A stretch of DNA of 64,000 bases from Marinomonas aquimarina (GTDB lineage Bacteria; Pseudomonadota; Gammaproteobacteria; Pseudomonadales; Marinomonadaceae), in the NCBI RefSeq assembly GCF_900089755.1, contig NZ_FLOC01000001.1, forward strand, positions 186,001 to 250,000, given 5' to 3'. How positions within the stretch are numbered: the stretch's first letter is position 1; each line of letters starts with the position of its first letter. Below the pieces are notes generated by a model. The model was not told the origin of the DNA. It made no database searches and was given only the letters and a program-made list of their open reading frames with translations. Of this stretch, positions 37,942 through 47,199 are shown piece by piece. The position numbers and the translations under genes were made by a program.

Positions 37942-39138
37942 ATGTTCAAGCACCTGAAGGCCGTTCCTGGCGATCCTTTGTTAGCCCTTATCGTTGCTCA
38001 CCAGCAAGACTCTAACCCAAAGAAAATTGATTTGGGTGTGGGGGTGTATAAAGACGATTTAGGTCGTACCCCGATTCTTGAGTCTGTGAAAAAAGCCGAA
38101 GCGTTGATGGTACAAAACGAAGAAACCAAGGCCTATTTGGGTGTCTACGGTGCTGCAGATTTCGCGCCGCTGATCCAAAACCTATTGCTAGGTAAAGACA
38201 GCGACATCATCAAGCAAGGCCGTATTCAATCGACACAAACGCCTGGCGGTACCGGCGCCCTAAAAGTCGCGGCTGACTTTATCAGTGCGAATCTAGACGG
38301 TGCGCGCCTATTCGTCAGCGACCCGACATGGGGTAACCATGTGTCGATTTTCAACTCTGCGGGCGTTGAAGTGATCGAATACCCTTACTACGACGCAACG
38401 ACCAATGATGTGCGTTTTGATGACATGATGGCGTTCCTAGAAGCGGAAATGAAACAAGGCGATGTGCTATTGCTACACGCTTGCTGTCATAACCCAACGG
38501 GCGTGGATCTGAAGCTTGAACATTGGCATACCCTGACCGACTTCGTAAACAAGCGCAATGTGTTGCCATTGGTGGATGCTGCGTATCAAGGTTTCGGTGA
38601 CGGTCTGGACGAAGACATGGCGGGCCTACGCTACATGGCTGAGCGTACCCCAAGCATGCTGATCGCTAACTCTTTCTCAAAGAACTTCGGCATTTACCGT
38701 GACCGTTGTGGTGGCCTAAGTGTAATCGCTGAAACGGCAGAAGAAGCGAAAAACGCTTTCTCAATCATCGGTCAAGCTATTCGCGCAAACTACTCTATGC
38801 CACCTGCGCACGGAGCGACCGTTGTGCACACCATTATGAGCAACCCAGAGCTATACGCGATGTGGGAAAAAGAAGTCACTGAGATGCGTAACCGTATCAA
38901 TGGTCTACGCAGCCAGCTCGTACAGAAACTTGCGGCTTCAGGTGTAAGCAAAGACTTCAGCTTTATTGAAAAGCAACGCGGCATGTTCTCTTACTCAGGG
39001 CTAACCCTTGAGCAAGTCCGCAAGTTGCGCTCGGATTACTCCATCTATATTGCCGATACTGGCCGTATGAGTGTCGCTGGGGTTAGTGATAGCAACATCG
39101 ATTACCTATGCGAATCGATCGCCAAAGTCGTAGGTTAA
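37942..39138 (+). CDS. tyrB: Aromatic amino acid / aspartate aminotransferase
   Basis: A 398-residue class I aminotransferase of the AspC/TyrB subfamily: MFKHLKAVPGDPLLALI at the start, LGVGVYKDDLGRTPIL, TQTPGGTGALKVAADF, HNPTGVD, and the PLP lysine in NSFSKNFGIYRDR. It moves amino groups between 2-oxoglutarate and aspartate, tyrosine or phenylalanine. The choice between AspC and TyrB names is not certain from sequence alone. Ends at a strong terminator. Confidence 0.9.
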   Translation: MFKHLKAVPGDPLLALIVAHQQDSNPKKIDLGVGVYKDDLGRTPILESVKKAEALMVQNEETKAYLGVYGAADFAPLIQNLLLGKDSDIIKQGRIQSTQTPGGTGALKVAADFISANLDGARLFVSDPTWGNHVSIFNSAGVEVIEYPYYDATTNDVRFDDMMAFLEAEMKQGDVLLLHACCHNPTGVDLKLEHWHTLTDFVNKRNVLPLVDAAYQGFGDGLDEDMAGLRYMAERTPSMLIANSFSKNFGIYRDRCGGLSVIAETAEEAKNAFSIIGQAIRANYSMPPAHGATVVHTIMSNPELYAMWEKEVTEMRNRINGLRSQLVQKLAASGVSKDFSFIEKQRGMFSYSGLTLEQVRKLRSDYSIYIADTGRMSVAGVSDSNIDYLCESIAKVVG

Positions 39139-39153
39139 TGTAACCTTAGTTTC

Positions 39154-39180
39154 TAAAAAGGGCCATTAGGCCCTTTTTTA
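39154..39180. terminator. Terminator between tyrB and the UPF0149 gene
   Basis: Stem AAAAAGGGCC / GGCCCTTTTT around ATTA, with long A and T runs, between convergent genes. Confidence 0.85.
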
Positions 39181-39194
39181 TGGTCTCAAGGTGG

Positions 39195-39803
39195 CTAGTG
39201 CAAAATCGGCATTGAGCCATCATTATCTTGGCTGATTTGAATTTCTGGGTGGTTCGCCTGCGCCAACCGAATCACCGAGGGCTCTAGGCTCTCTCGCCAA
39301 AAAGTCACCTCCGCATCGCTCATAGCATCCAGCTTTTCCCAGCCCGCTGGGGTCCCAAATAAACGCACGCTGGCCAGTACATCGTCGAGAAAATCACGTT
39401 CACCAGACTGGTTCAGCCCCGTCAGTCGCGCGCCTCGCATAAAACCCGCACACCAGTCTTCGATGATCAAAGTGACATGACCTTTTTGATCGTCATGCTC
39501 TAAGTAAATCGGACTCAAGGTGCCATTGATTAAACCATCCACGGCCTCTAAATGAAGGAGCATTACCAAGCCATAAAACTCGTCCTCTTCCTCCTTTTCG
39601 TGCCACTTTGGTTGATCTTCTTGAGCCCCCCAGATGGCGTGTAACCAATCATTCGGTGCCAACAGATCTTTACTACAGCCCACCGACGTAACAAAACCAT
39701 CAAGCTCAGAGACACTCATAATCGAGCGCTCTGTACCGTAATTTTGTAGGTAGTAATCTAAGCGTTCGTACATTGCCTCAACCGGCAAAGAGTCGTCTTG
39801 CAT
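39195..39803 (-). CDS. UPF0149 (YecA/YgfB-like) family protein
   Basis: A 202-residue acidic, mostly helical protein. MSVSELDGFVTSVGCSKDLLAPNDWL and WCAGFMRGARLTG are family hallmarks of UPF0149. There is no C-terminal SEC-C zinc motif, unlike YecA. Function not established. Position after tyrB with a shared terminator. Confidence 0.8.
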   Translation of the reverse strand: MQDDSLPVEAMYERLDYYLQNYGTERSIMSVSELDGFVTSVGCSKDLLAPNDWLHAIWGAQEDQPKWHEKEEEDEFYGLVMLLHLEAVDGLINGTLSPIYLEHDDQKGHVTLIIEDWCAGFMRGARLTGLNQSGERDFLDDVLASVRLFGTPAGWEKLDAMSDAEVTFWRESLEPSVIRLAQANHPEIQISQDNDGSMPILH

Positions 39804-39944
39804 GGTACTTCTCTACTTTTTTGCGTCAGGCTCTAAGTGTAATCGTTTTTAATAAATTTCGCAGGTAGGTATATCTGGGGGCATAAGGAAGGCAGCAACA
39901 CAGCTCAGACAGCTGCGTTGCCATCGCTTAGAAAAGCGAACCTG

Positions 39945-40625
39945 TTAGTTACCTTTTGGGTAAATATTGATTTCAACACGGCGGTTACAAGTACGACCTT
40001 GGCTGGTTGAGTTATCACAGATAGGTGAGCTCTCACCCATGCCCATGGTTGATAGACGGTTACCTGCGACACGTTGGCCTGATAAGTAAGTACGTACTGA
40101 GTCGGCACGTTTTAGTGACAAAGTTTGGTTGTAAGCTTCACTGCCTGTGCTATCAGTGTGGCCCGTGATCATCAGAACTGTGTCTGGGTATTCCACTAGG
40201 ATACGCGCGACACCGTTTAGAGTGTTGTAGATCGAAGACTCTAGCATGTAGGAGTCAGAGGCAAAGCCAATGCCGTTTTGCATCACTAGAACTAACTGAT
40301 CTTCACCGACACGACGTACTTGTACGCCTGAGTTGAGCAGTTCCTCACGTAATGCAGCCTCTTGGCGGTCAAAGTAATTACCCACGCCAGCCCCCACAGC
40401 ACCACCTGCAACAGCGCCTGCTAGGGCACGGTTACGGCGCTCTTTAGCATTATCACCTGTTGCCAAGCCTACCAGCGCACCCGACACGGCACCAACGATC
40501 GCACCAGTCGTCGTAGAGTTAGTTTCCATTTCACCGGTCGTGGCATTTTGACGCTGCATTGATTGACAGCCACCAAGAAGTGCCGCAATCGATACAATAG
40601 CGATGGTGCTTTTAAGTTTAAACAT
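39945..40625 (-). CDS. OmpA-family outer-membrane lipoprotein (YiaD-like)
   Basis: A 226-residue lipoprotein. The lipobox is LLGGC (Cys near residue 20), a glycine-zipper region with GAIVGAVSGALVGLATG and GAVAGGAVGAGVGNY follows (about 45-90), and the C-terminal OmpA-like peptidoglycan-binding domain includes ITGHTDSTGSEAYNQTLSLKRADSV and NRRVEI. ATG 40625 with AGGAATC upstream is chosen; an earlier start would place the signal peptide internally. It anchors outer membrane to peptidoglycan. Confidence 0.9.
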   Translation of the reverse strand: MFKLKSTIAIVSIAALLGGCQSMQRQNATTGEMETNSTTTGAIVGAVSGALVGLATGDNAKERRNRALAGAVAGGAVGAGVGNYFDRQEAALREELLNSGVQVRRVGEDQLVLVMQNGIGFASDSYMLESSIYNTLNGVARILVEYPDTVLMITGHTDSTGSEAYNQTLSLKRADSVRTYLSGQRVAGNRLSTMGMGESSPICDNSTSQGRTCNRRVEINIYPKGN

Positions 40626-40843
40626 GATGATTCCTACCTTGTTTTTATGAACATCCACTGGGGCAATAAGCAAATATAAAGCTAGTATAGGTTGACTGAA
40701 ATTGAACTAAAGCGCCACAGCATACCTTTACCGCATCTTTTTATATTCTAGGAAAACCTTTACAAAGTTTCCTGCCCCATTCCTTTACACTTTACATTCC
40801 CTTAAGCTTACCTAAAAAATATCGTTAGATTTAGGAAATTAAC

Positions 40844-41023
40844 ATGAATAGCACATTGAAAAAGATCTCCCTAGGCCTATCTGCCGTTATTACCATGCTT
40901 GTGCTGCAAGGTTGTTCGCCAGAGGTAGGTAGCCCAGAATGGTGCGTTGAGATGAAAGAAAAACCAAAAGGCGACTGGACCGCGAATGAAGCGACCGAAT
41001 ATGCCAAGAACTGTATTCTGTAA
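40844..41023 (+). CDS. Small DUF3012 lipoprotein
   Basis: A 59-residue lipoprotein, easily missed for its size. The signal peptide ends in the lipobox LQGC (residues 21-24), and the mature part EVGSPEWCVEMKEKPKGDW is the DUF3012 hallmark, with three Cys overall. TTAGGAAA precedes the ATG at 40844 and a strong terminator follows. Function unknown. Confidence 0.85.
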   Translation: MNSTLKKISLGLSAVITMLVLQGCSPEVGSPEWCVEMKEKPKGDWTANEATEYAKNCIL

Positions 41024-41041
41024 AAGCGACTATGACAGCAT

Positions 41042-41069
41042 AAAAAAAGCGCCTCATGGCGCTTTTTTT
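41042..41069. terminator. Bidirectional terminator between the DUF3012 gene and parE
   Basis: Stem AAAAAAAGCGCC / GGCGCTTTTTTT around TCAT between convergent genes. Confidence 0.9.
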
Positions 41070-41083
41070 AGCGGTATTTGAAC

Positions 41084-42982
41084 TTAGTCCACTACCGCTA
41101 AGTTACCGTAGGTTTCCAACCAGCTCTTACGGTCATTGGCACGCTTCTTCGACAGCAATTTATCCAATACCTCACCGGTCGACAACGGGTCTTCCATGGT
41201 CAGCTGAATCAAACGACGCGTATCCGGTGCCATGGTGGTTTCACGCAATTGCGCTGGGTTCATTTCACCCAAGCCCTTGAAGCGTTGTACGTTCGGCGTG
41301 CCGCGTTTGTTCTCTGCCTGCAGCTTATGCAAGATGATGTCTTTCTCTTCATCATCCAAGGCGTAATGCACTTCTTTGCCCATATCAATTCGGTACAAAG
41401 GTGGCATGGCGACAAACACATGACCATTCTTCACCAAGGCAGGGAAGTGGCGCACAAACAACGCACACAGCAAGGTGGCGATGTGCAGACCATCCGAGTC
41501 CGCATCGGCTAGGATACAGACTTTGCCGTAACGTAGACCAGAGAGGTCATCTTCTGCTGGGTCGACCCCTAGCGCCACCGAAATATCATGGATTTCCTGC
41601 GAACCTAGCACCTGAGTCGAGTCCACTTCCCAAGAGTTAAGAATCTTACCGCGCAGCGGCATGATGGCTTGGAAATCTTTATCACGGGCCTGCTTAGCTG
41701 AGCCGCCGGCCGAGTCCCCCTCGACTAAGAACAGCTCACTGGTGCGGCCATCTTGTCCAGCACAGTCGGCCAATTTACCAGGTAAAGCTGGCCCCTGAGT
41801 GACCTTCTTACGCACTACTTTTTTACTAGCGCGCAAACGCTTCTGCGCACTGGTGATGATCAACTCGGCGATTTTTTTACCGTCTTCCACATGCTTGTTG
41901 AGCCACAAGCTGAAGGCATCTTTTACCGTCGCAGCGATAAAGGCAACGATCTGACGCGACGATAAACGCTCTTTGGTTTGCCCCGAAAATTGTGGTTCTT
42001 GCAGTTTGGCTGACAACACATAACTGCAGCGATCCCAAACATCTTCAGCGGTCAGCTTGACACCACGCGGTAATAAATTATGGAAGTCACAGAACTCACG
42101 GATACCTTCCAACAGGCCGGTACGCAAACCGTTCACATGGGTTCCCCCCTGTGCGGTTGGAATCAAGTTAACATAGCTTTCGGTCACTAACTCACCACCT
42201 TCCGGCAGCCATTGTACGGCCCAATCGACGCCTTGAGTGATTTCGGTTTGCCCACCAATAAACGGCTCTTCAGGCATTAGCTCAAAGCCTTCGTTGGCTT
42301 TTAGAAGGTAATCTTTTAGACCATCTTCAAAGAACCACTCTTCACGCTCCTCAGTCGTGCCACTTTGATCAATAAAGACCATGTGCAAGCCGGAACACAG
42401 TACCGCTTTGGCTTTTAATAAATGCTTGAGGCGTGACAAGGAATATTTAGCACTGTCGAAGTATTTAGGGTCCGCTTTGAACTTCACCGTAGTGCCGGTG
42501 TTTTTCTTACCCACGGTGCCGATTTCGCTTAATTCAGATACCTTATGGCCATCGGCAAAGCCGATGTGATATTGCACACCGCCACGCTTCACAAACACTT
42601 CCAATGAGGTAGACAGTGCGTTTACCACACTCACCCCTACCCCGTGCAGACCACCTGAGAACTGGTAGTTATCTCCAGAAAATTTACCACCGGCATGCAG
42701 CTTGGTAAGGATCAACTCAACACCTGACACCCCTTCTTCTGGGTGAATGTCCACCGGCATACCACGGCCGTTGTCTTCGACACTTAACGAATTGTCTTTA
42801 TGAAGCGTCACAATGATACGATCGGCATGGCCAGCGAGGGCTTCGTCGACCGAGTTATCAATCACCTCTTGGGCCAAGTGGTTGGGACGGGTGGTTTCCG
42901 TGTACATCCCTGGGCGTTTCTGTACAGGCTCTAGCCCGCTGAGAACTTCAATGGATCCAGCATTATATTCTTTTGCAGACAT
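41084..42982 (-). CDS. parE: DNA topoisomerase IV subunit B
   Basis: A 632-residue GHKL ATPase subunit. GLEPVQKRPGMYTETTRPNHLAQEVIDNSVDEA is the ParE start in overlapping short motifs, VEDNGRGMPVD and GGLHGVGVSVVNAL form the ATP site, and the TOPRIM part has LFLVEGDSAGGSAKQARD and ILADADSDGLHI. It decatenates chromosomes with ParC. ATG 42982 with GGAAG upstream is chosen. It ends the conserved nudF-yqiB-yqiA-parE run. Confidence 0.97.
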   Translation of the reverse strand: MSAKEYNAGSIEVLSGLEPVQKRPGMYTETTRPNHLAQEVIDNSVDEALAGHADRIIVTLHKDNSLSVEDNGRGMPVDIHPEEGVSGVELILTKLHAGGKFSGDNYQFSGGLHGVGVSVVNALSTSLEVFVKRGGVQYHIGFADGHKVSELSEIGTVGKKNTGTTVKFKADPKYFDSAKYSLSRLKHLLKAKAVLCSGLHMVFIDQSGTTEEREEWFFEDGLKDYLLKANEGFELMPEEPFIGGQTEITQGVDWAVQWLPEGGELVTESYVNLIPTAQGGTHVNGLRTGLLEGIREFCDFHNLLPRGVKLTAEDVWDRCSYVLSAKLQEPQFSGQTKERLSSRQIVAFIAATVKDAFSLWLNKHVEDGKKIAELIITSAQKRLRASKKVVRKKVTQGPALPGKLADCAGQDGRTSELFLVEGDSAGGSAKQARDKDFQAIMPLRGKILNSWEVDSTQVLGSQEIHDISVALGVDPAEDDLSGLRYGKVCILADADSDGLHIATLLCALFVRHFPALVKNGHVFVAMPPLYRIDMGKEVHYALDDEEKDIILHKLQAENKRGTPNVQRFKGLGEMNPAQLRETTMAPDTRRLIQLTMEDPLSTGEVLDKLLSKKRANDRKSWLETYGNLAVVD

Positions 42983-43084
42983 GGGTTCTTCCAAGATTCG
43001 GGGCGCTGATACGCCAGATAAAGCAATATGAACAAGAGTCTATAACGCAGGATAAAGCTAGGCAAATCCCTTAAAAACAATGCG

Positions 43085-43675
43085 TTAAAAATCGTCCTGA
43101 AATCCTACAAAGTGCAGGATCTGATCAATAAAACGGTCAAAGCCAACAAAGCTGTGATCACCACCTGGCTCACAGATTAACCGAGCAACCGTTGGGAAGC
43201 GTTCAAGGGCAGCGCGATAATTTAACACCTCGTCCTCTTGTTGCAGCATTAGCCAAAGATTGTTGGCGTCACAAGCAGGCAGATCTAAGCTTTCTAACTC
43301 CAGCATATGCTCTTCGGCAAGCTCATATTGTTCTTGTGTATAAGGATTGATTTGAGTACCAAGATAGTCTCGTAACAAACTCGGCGCTTCGACGGCGGGG
43401 TTCACCAGTACCGCCTTAAGATCGTATTTGGCACTTAAATAGGCTGAGTAAAAGCCACCTAAGGAACTGCCCACCAGTGCTACTGACTCGTTAAGCGATA
43501 ACAGCTGTTCGATTTTTTGTTCCAATAGAGCAATGGCTTTAAGCGGCTGCCAAGGCAGACGCGGGCAGCTAAACTGCTCAGGCTGTCCTAATGCTTCAAG
43601 GCGTCTTTTGACTAGCTGAGACTTATAAGAGAATTCTGAGCTATTGAAGCCGTGAACGTAGATAATATGAGGCAT
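43085..43675 (-). CDS. yqiA: YqiA-type esterase
   Basis: A 196-residue alpha/beta hydrolase of the YqiA family (UPF0227): IIYVHGFNSS at the start, nucleophile elbow GSSLGG near residue 80, and GGDHSFVGFDR holding the catalytic His. E. coli YqiA is an esterase active on palmitoyl-CoA and p-nitrophenyl esters. ATG 43675 is chosen; the weak RBS suggests coupling to yqiB. Adjacent to parE as in enterobacteria. Confidence 0.9.
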   Translation of the reverse strand: MPHIIYVHGFNSSEFSYKSQLVKRRLEALGQPEQFSCPRLPWQPLKAIALLEQKIEQLLSLNESVALVGSSLGGFYSAYLSAKYDLKAVLVNPAVEAPSLLRDYLGTQINPYTQEQYELAEEHMLELESLDLPACDANNLWLMLQQEDEVLNYRAALERFPTVARLICEPGGDHSFVGFDRFIDQILHFVGFQDDF

Positions 43676-43703
43676 GGGCAACTATCGGCGATCCGTCGGT
43701 GAA

Positions 43704-44156
43704 TTAAGCAAACTGGAAGTCTGGTAGATCATACATACGATGACCATGCTTCAGGCAAAGCTCCAGTAAATCCGCTAACTGCTGATTGAGGCGAAATTTC
43801 TCATCGCGATGATGCATATCGTCGTTCGGATACGGGTATGCCCCTTGGTAATGACGATGACCATCGGTGATTTCAGCGATGCCAACGTCATGGTATAGGC
43901 GCACCGTCATGGTCAACTCACTGCTAAAGGGCAGCTTGATGGCAATCTCAGGCGCAAAGGTCAATTTTACTTGCGCGGTAAAACGACTTTCTTCCATCAG
44001 CTCCAGTGATAAGCGGCTCTGTTGACCCGCTGTATGGATGGTAAAGTGCCAAGCATCATCGTCTTCGTGGCCACGCACGAGCTTACCTAGTCGGCGATAA
44101 TTTAATTCGCCGAGCATTTGTAGCTCTACTAAATTTGGCACATATGGGTGTGGCAT
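43704..44156 (-). CDS. yqiB: DUF1249 protein YqiB
   Basis: A 150-residue protein with the DUF1249 pattern: YVPNLVELQMLGELNYRRL near the N-terminus and YPYPNDDMHHRDEKFRLNQQLADLLELCL near the end. Function not established; it is nearly always between nudF and parE. Confidence 0.9.
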   Translation of the reverse strand: MPHPYVPNLVELQMLGELNYRRLGKLVRGHEDDDAWHFTIHTAGQQSRLSLELMEESRFTAQVKLTFAPEIAIKLPFSSELTMTVRLYHDVGIAEITDGHRHYQGAYPYPNDDMHHRDEKFRLNQQLADLLELCLKHGHRMYDLPDFQFA

Positions 44157-44182
44157 GATGATACTCTCGATGTTTCATTTAA

Positions 44183-45136
44183 CTAATTTTGTATCCCGTT
44201 TCCCTTCTTAATTGGTCCATTTCGCTTAATTTCAAGCATAACACATTGGCGTAGGTCCGTTTCCAGATGGACATCTTTGTCCTGCCAATAGCCATTTAAC
44301 CAAGTATAAAAGGCTTGTTTATCGGTGTCATGATCGATCCGCTGAAACGCTCTCGGAATCTCAACATAACGCGCTGTCACAAACACGTGCGCGACTCTAC
44401 CACAGAGCAAATCCCAAAAAGAGGGAGCGCCGTTTTGATAGACAATATTTAGGTCGGTGATGCATTCAAACCGATCCGGCATGGCCTGTAATACTGCCCA
44501 CAATCCCCCCGCCTTGGGACGGAGTAAATGCTGGTACGGCGACTTCTGTTGTCGATGCTTGCGTGCAGTAAAGCGGGTTCCCTCAGCAAAGCTCATCATA
44601 CTACTGGGCGTTTGCATTAAGGCAACACAGGCTGCCTGAGTGGCTTGTCGGTCGCGCTCAGCCAGCTCCGGTTGCTTAGCCAGTTTAGCCTTGCTATAGC
44701 GTTTTACCTGTGGAAAACCCATCAGCTTAGTCGCGCTTCCCACTAACGGCAACCAACGCAGAGTATCTTTCATGAAAATGCGTGGCATGGGCATGCTCCC
44801 CTGCAGCTGAAAAAGCACGACAAAGGTGTCCACCCAAGAACGATGATTGGCAACCACTAAATGCCATTGATCTGGCCTTGACCTTAAGCCGTTGTCCAGT
44901 TGCCAATGCATCTCCAACAGTTGTTGGAACCAGAATCGACAAAGGCTCACCCAAACATGATAGCAGCGATCATTAAACGATCGCTGCCAACTGGCTGGGC
45001 ATTTGCCTAGCCAGCCAAGAAAAGCAACCAAATGAATCGCCATGCCGCACAGCAAAATGTTGATACAGAGGAATAAGAACGTTAACAGCCCTATCACAGG
45101 GCGCATAAAAGACCAAGGAAACAGTTTTAACAACAC
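44183..45136 (-). CDS. YihG-like lysophosphatidic acid acyltransferase
   Basis: A 317-residue PlsC-family membrane acyltransferase. One or two N-terminal membrane helices, then the catalytic NHRSWVD (HxxxxD box) and FAEGTRFT; in most members the second motif is FPEGTR or VEGSRFT. The KRYSKAKLAKQPEL region is shared with E. coli YihG. It acylates the sn-2 position of lysophosphatidate at the inner membrane. GTG 45136 start lies 4 bp past nudF. This gene takes the place of cpdA in the enterobacterial order. Confidence 0.85.
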   Translation of the reverse strand: MLLKLFPWSFMRPVIGLLTFLFLCINILLCGMAIHLVAFLGWLGKCPASWQRSFNDRCYHVWVSLCRFWFQQLLEMHWQLDNGLRSRPDQWHLVVANHRSWVDTFVVLFQLQGSMPMPRIFMKDTLRWLPLVGSATKLMGFPQVKRYSKAKLAKQPELAERDRQATQAACVALMQTPSSMMSFAEGTRFTARKHRQQKSPYQHLLRPKAGGLWAVLQAMPDRFECITDLNIVYQNGAPSFWDLLCGRVAHVFVTARYVEIPRAFQRIDHDTDKQAFYTWLNGYWQDKDVHLETDLRQCVMLEIKRNGPIKKGNGIQN

Positions 45137-45139
45137 AAT

Positions 45140-45766
45140 TTAGTTACCGTCTAACCACTCAGCTTTTAGCTTGTCTTTATTCAACATAAACCATTGCAGG
45201 CCCATAATCGTACTGGCATTAACGATGTCTTGCTCCAACAATGGCAAGACCTCAGCGCTGTCAAATAGGTGCAGTTTGATGTCTTCGTGCTCTTCATCCA
45301 GTCCCAATGTGGCATTAAGATCTACCTTGCTGACATCAATCTCCCCAGCGTACATGCGCAGATGTTCCACTAATCCACCGGGTGACGGCACAAAGCGCAT
45401 CATGTATTTCAAGCGCTGTACCTCTACGCCCGCTTCTTCAAAAGATTCGCGACGGGCGACTTCGTCATCAGATTCCCCTACTTCAACCATGCCAGCCACC
45501 AGTTCAAGCAGCCATGGTGATTCTCGCTCCGGTAAACAGGGACGAAATTGCTCAATCAATAGAATCTTATCTTGCTTAGGATCGAATAGGAGCACACAGA
45601 TGGCATCCGGACGCACCATCATCTCGCGTGTCATATAATCAGACCATTCACCATTAAATTTTCGGTGGCGCAGTACCCGTTTATGCATTTTAAAGAAGCC
45701 ATCATAGACCACTTCATCGGTTTGGATTTCCACATCAGTTTGTTGATAGGTCGGCTTAAACTTCAC
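45140..45766 (-). CDS. nudF: ADP-ribose pyrophosphatase (Nudix)
   Basis: A 208-residue Nudix hydrolase. The Nudix box is GMVEVGESDDEVARRE plus SFEEAGV, and FVPSPGGLVEHLRMY is the ADP-ribose specific downstream segment. It hydrolyses ADP-ribose to AMP and ribose 5-phosphate. GTG 45766 overlaps the upstream stop by 4 nt (GTGA). Confidence 0.92.
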   Translation of the reverse strand: MKFKPTYQQTDVEIQTDEVVYDGFFKMHKRVLRHRKFNGEWSDYMTREMMVRPDAICVLLFDPKQDKILLIEQFRPCLPERESPWLLELVAGMVEVGESDDEVARRESFEEAGVEVQRLKYMMRFVPSPGGLVEHLRMYAGEIDVSKVDLNATLGLDEEHEDIKLHLFDSAEVLPLLEQDIVNASTIMGLQWFMLNKDKLKAEWLDGN

Positions 45767-46566
45767 GAATCTTTATCCTTGTCATACCAGTCTTTTGGGG
45801 GGCGGTAACGGCTATCGTCGTCTTCGCCTTCTTCTGGCGCTTCGGTTTGCTCTAAATCGAGCGACGGCTCTATGTGCTCATCGAGAATCATCTCGCGCTC
45901 GGTTTGCTTGAAATAGCGAGCTTCGTTAAACGCCACCACCACATGAGGGTGCAATATAGTGGTGGCGGAGATAAACATACCATTCACCACGGCCTCGGGA
46001 AAAACAAAAATCGGCAGATAGCCAAGGTAATCCGCCAATGTCAGTTTTAGCTCAAGCACTCCAAACAGCTTTAGAGCAGTAACAGCCACTAAGGTGGCAA
46101 CGGAGGTACTTAGCACACAGCCAAAGAACCCCGTGCCAAGAATAAACACAAACGGATTGGAAGGCTTAAAACGCTCAATGCGCACATGCAGCCACCAAGT
46201 CACGAGGGCAGGAATGACCGCGTTAAACAGCAGGTTGCAACCAAATACCGACCACTGCTGCCCATTCAAGAGCGTATCCACTAGCAGTGCCAGCAAGCCC
46301 GCAAGCAGTGCCAAAGGCCAACCAAAGAACAAGGTCAACGTGGTCATCCCCATAAAATGAATGATCACCCCGACGTTTAAATTGACACTCATTTGCCATA
46401 AAACCGCCAAGCCGACGGCACAGCCAAGGAAACGATGCTGTAAGGCCGTATTTTCAATCAAGGCTCGCCAAGGCGCCTGCCTGAGCGCAACTAGACAAGT
46501 GAGCACTGCCACTATCCAGCCAAACCATTCAAACCCTGCGCTAAATAGTCCATTGGCGAAGTTCAT
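45763..46566 (-). CDS. CbiM-like energy-coupling-factor permease, orphan
   Basis: A 267-residue membrane protein with about six to seven hydrophobic segments. GVIIHFMGMTTLTLFFGWPLAL and YLPIFVFPEAVVNGMFISATTILHP resemble the CbiM family of ECF-type cobalt/nickel permeases, but the N-terminal His-rich metal motif of CbiM is not apparent. The last 45 residues are acidic and polar (EAPEEGEDDDSRYRPPKDW). No CbiN, CbiQ or CbiO gene adjoins it. ATG 46566 has GGGAGG upstream; substrate unknown. Confidence 0.65.
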   Translation of the reverse strand: MNFANGLFSAGFEWFGWIVAVLTCLVALRQAPWRALIENTALQHRFLGCAVGLAVLWQMSVNLNVGVIIHFMGMTTLTLFFGWPLALLAGLLALLVDTLLNGQQWSVFGCNLLFNAVIPALVTWWLHVRIERFKPSNPFVFILGTGFFGCVLSTSVATLVAVTALKLFGVLELKLTLADYLGYLPIFVFPEAVVNGMFISATTILHPHVVVAFNEARYFKQTEREMILDEHIEPSLDLEQTEAPEEGEDDDSRYRPPKDWYDKDKDS

Positions 46567-46624
46567 TTGCACTCCCTCCCATTTGGTAATAGAGTCACAT
46601 CTAATGAAAAAGGTGAGTAAAATC

Positions 46625-47191
46625 ATGGCTGAACAGCGTTGCGACTGGTGTTTGGGTTCCCCTGAGTACATGGCTTACCACGACATGGAATGGGGCAAAG
46701 CGGTCACCGATGATCAAACTCTATTTGAGTTTATTGTACTGGAAAGCGCACAAGCCGGATTAAGCTGGATCACAATATTGCGAAAACGTGAGGGCTATCG
46801 CCGAGCTTTTCACAATTTTGATCCGACTAAAGTTGCTGCCATGACAGCCGATGACATAGAGAGGCTGTCACAGGACGCCAGCATTGTTCGCCACCGCGGC
46901 AAAATCGCCGCGACCATTAGCAATGCCCAATGTTTCTTACGCATTGTAGAAGAGTTTGGTTCGTTCTCGAATTACTACTGGGCATTCAATGATGGCAAAG
47001 TGATGACTAATCACCCCAACAGCATGGCCGACGTCCCCGCTGTGACGCCTTTAGCTGAGACCATTGCCAAAGACATGAAAAAACGCGGCTTTAAGTTTTT
47101 CGGCCCGACCATTTGTTATGCCTTTATGCAGGCAACGGGTATGGTGGATGATCATTTAGTTGGTTGTGTGGCGAAATTAGATTCCAAATAG
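46625..47191 (+). CDS. tag: 3-methyladenine DNA glycosylase I
   Basis: A 188-residue enzyme that excises 3-methyladenine from alkylated DNA. RCDWCLGSPEYMAYHDMEWGKAV, ESAQAGLSWITILRKREGYR, RHRGKIAATISNA and KFFGPTICYAFMQATGMVDDH match Tag in order. The zinc ligands (Cys and His of the N-terminus and C-terminal VGCV) are present. ATG 46625 is chosen; longer frames are antisense to the CbiM-like gene. The cysC start lies 8 bp after its stop. Confidence 0.95.
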   Translation: MAEQRCDWCLGSPEYMAYHDMEWGKAVTDDQTLFEFIVLESAQAGLSWITILRKREGYRRAFHNFDPTKVAAMTADDIERLSQDASIVRHRGKIAATISNAQCFLRIVEEFGSFSNYYWAFNDGKVMTNHPNSMADVPAVTPLAETIAKDMKKRGFKFFGPTICYAFMQATGMVDDHLVGCVAKLDSK

Positions 47192-47199
47192 GAAAGCGA

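Noticed and set aside
40780..40800. TTTAC repeats resembling a reverse CpxR box upstream of the DUF3012 gene
   Set aside because: Spacing between the TTTAC copies is 2 instead of 5, so it does not fit the consensus.
45171..45638. 155-residue Ser-rich plus-strand open frame opposite nudF
   Set aside because: Low-complexity antisense product; nudF has an intact Nudix box on the other strand.
46361..46624. 88-residue N-terminal extension of Tag
   Set aside because: The extension is antisense to the CbiM-like gene; the family start and ribosome binding site fit ATG 46625.
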